64,000 nt of DNA from Desulfobacteraceae bacterium (GTDB lineage: Bacteria; Desulfobacterota; Desulfobacteria; Desulfobacterales; Desulfosarcinaceae): positions 1 to 64,000 of the forward strand of contig JAMOUQ010000029.1 in the NCBI GenBank assembly GCA_027068085.1. The letters are read 5' to 3'. Shown here in pieces: positions 62,947 to 64,000 of the stretch (position 1 is the stretch's first letter; the number at the start of each line of letters is the position of its first letter). The notes beneath the pieces were generated by a model that was not told the origin of the DNA, did no database searches, and worked only from the letters and a program-made list of their open reading frames with translations. A program made the translations under genes and the position numbers.

Positions 62947-62966
62947 CGATACAGGGTTTTGGCTCA

Positions 62967-63494
62967 ATGAATCCTTTTGATATTTTGCTGGCCGTAGTCG
63001 GGATCTATTGCCTGATAAGAGGCGTTTTCAGGGGGCTGGTAAAAGAAGTTTCATCCATAATAGGGGTTGTGGGCGGCTTCTACGCCGGTTACACGTTTTA
63101 CCCTTCTTTGGCCGGTCTCATCGGAAAAGTTTTTTCCAACCCGGCCTACGCCCGGCTGGTGGCTTTCCTCCTGATTTTTGTCCTGGTCTATCTGGCCATC
63201 AGTATTTGCGGAGTAATAACCAAGTATTTCATGAATATAGTCTATCTCGGGTGGACAGACAGAATCGGAGGGGCGCTTTTCGGGCTGGCAAAGGCGGTAT
63301 TGATCGCCGCTGTCCTGGTGATGGTCTTTACGGCTTTTCTGCCCCGCAACACCCCCCTGATCAAAGAAAGTATGTTCGCCAGACCCATCATGCTCGTTTC
63401 CGAAATCATGGCCAAGGTCACCTCTGCCAATCTCAAACGGCCTTTCATGGCCAACGCCCGGGTATTGAGACAAAAATGGTCCGGGCAGAAGTAA
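62967..63494 (+). CDS. CvpA family membrane protein
   Basis: A 175-residue CvpA-type protein with four transmembrane helices; it begins MNPFDILLAVVGIYCLIRGVFRGLVKE. The family is linked to colicin V production in E. coli and envelope stability elsewhere. The frame extends 62 codons upstream without similarity, so the start at 62967 is chosen. mazG begins 46 bases after its stop. Confidence 0.88.
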   Translation: MNPFDILLAVVGIYCLIRGVFRGLVKEVSSIIGVVGGFYAGYTFYPSLAGLIGKVFSNPAYARLVAFLLIFVLVYLAISICGVITKYFMNIVYLGWTDRIGGALFGLAKAVLIAAVLVMVFTAFLPRNTPLIKESMFARPIMLVSEIMAKVTSANLKRPFMANARVLRQKWSGQK

Positions 63495-63540
63495 ACACCT
63501 CTCCGGACGGTCTGTTCCGCACGGTTACGGGATCTGGAAA

Positions 63541-64000
63541 ATGAACCTTGAAGCCCTGGAGGCTCTCGTAAAACGCCTTACGGCCGAGGACGGTTGTCCC
63601 TGGGACCGCCAGCAGACTCCGCAAAGCCTCGGGATTTACCTGATAGAGGAGGTCTTCGAACTGGTGGACGCCATCGGCCGCAACGATTCCCGGGCCATTG
63701 CCGAGGAATTGGGCGACGTGCTCTTCCAGGTTGTTTTCATGGCCCGCCTGCTGGAAAAAAACGGTACCCTGAAGCTGGATGAAGTGGTGCAGGGCAATGT
63801 GGACAAGATGATAAGGCGCCATCCCCATGTTTTCGGCAACGTGCGCCTGTCGGACGCCGGTCAGGTGAAGAGACAGTGGCAGGAGATCAAACGGGCCGAA
63901 AAAGAGGCCGGGGGCAAGGCGTCGCTCCTTGACGGGGTGCCCGCAGGTCTGCCGGCCCTTTTGAAGGCTTACCGCATATCCCAGCGGGCGGCGGCAGCCG
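63541..64000 (+). CDS. mazG: Nucleoside triphosphate pyrophosphohydrolase MazG (partial)
   Basis: The first 153 residues of a MazG-type NTP pyrophosphohydrolase; the gene runs off the window. The LVKRLTAEDGCPWDRQQTPQSL opening and the acidic EEVFELVDAIGRND / EELGDVLFQVVFMARL motif (metal-binding glutamates and Asp) are diagnostic. The later RRHPHVFGNV segment is also typical. It clears non-canonical NTPs. Confidence 0.93.
   Translation, partial: MNLEALEALVKRLTAEDGCPWDRQQTPQSLGIYLIEEVFELVDAIGRNDSRAIAEELGDVLFQVVFMARLLEKNGTLKLDEVVQGNVDKMIRRHPHVFGNVRLSDAGQVKRQWQEIKRAEKEAGGKASLLDGVPAGLPALLKAYRISQRAAAA

Larger units (their letters stand above)
62536..62966. other. 431-bp divergent spacer
   Basis: It separates divergent phoH and cvpA. 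It contains a candidate phoH promoter (62632-62660) and an extended -10 for cvpA (62938-62946). An in-frame extension of phoH to 62700 is possible but is not PhoH-like. No RNA gene is seen. Confidence 0.5.

Overview
The window reads as one stretch of a GC-rich bacterial chromosome carrying mostly housekeeping genes. The gene set points to an anaerobic Desulfobacterota (former Deltaproteobacteria), probably a sulfate-reducer relative. It includes selA for selenocysteine, a CooC-type nickel-insertion ATPase of the CO dehydrogenase family, moaA, a hemC plus fused cobA/hemD siroheme-corrinoid branch, an MJ0042/DUF3426 acidic membrane protein, several HDOD proteins and a DUF6901-like protein. An intergenic palindrome at 7.2 kb resembles a type I recall from that group. 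The assignment to a phylum is inference; no rRNA or phylogenetic marker was compared.

Layout. 0-4.1 kb (accessory): a YjbQ protein, a lipoprotein with 14 tandem LVIVD repeats, and a truncated nitrilase. 4.1-12 kb: a U32 peptidase, a CooC-like ATPase behind a strong promoter, a palindromic repeat, a short leader ORF coupled to a DEAD/DEAH helicase, dgkA and pepA. 12-18 kb (minus strand): an L-cysteine desulfidase-like protein, an HDOD-HPP pair, a DUF6901-like protein, nadE and a radical SAM protein. 18-31.6 kb (mostly plus): mnmG-fetA-fetB, a DnaJ-type chaperone, hpt, the giant acidic zinc-ribbon membrane protein, tRNA-Met, PilZ, DUF1992, SHOCT, ddl, an ATP-grasp protein, a purD-purE fusion, a Sua5/YrdC gene and tRNA-Leu(CAA).

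31.7-44 kb: polyamine genes (speE and a type III ornithine decarboxylase), then a second-messenger and sensor-rich stretch: a cyclic-nucleotide-binding protein, a PilT ATPase with a GspE N-terminus, a transglutaminase-like protein, a HAD protein, a methyltransferase, an HD-GYP phosphodiesterase and a PilZ/acyltransferase-like fusion. 44-54.3 kb (minus strand): a degenerate M20/M42 peptidase with gpgS and moaA in overlapping order. Upstream of that, cheD-HDOD, selA, a TPR protein, an FmdB zinc ribbon, hemC and cobA/hemD follow one another closely. 54.5-64 kb: pyrF on plus, then the minus-strand cell-envelope and RNA cluster phoH-pgpH-ybeY-nnr-tsaE-lysC, and finally cvpA and the start of mazG on plus.

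No phage, insertion sequence, CRISPR array or classical defence island was seen. The most unusual items are protein architectures: the PilZ-acyltransferase paired with HD-GYP, the CheD-HDOD fusion, the peptidase-fold protein lacking catalytic residues beside gpgS, the 500-residue acidic linker protein, the GspE-N/PilT chimera and the 14-repeat beta-propeller lipoprotein.
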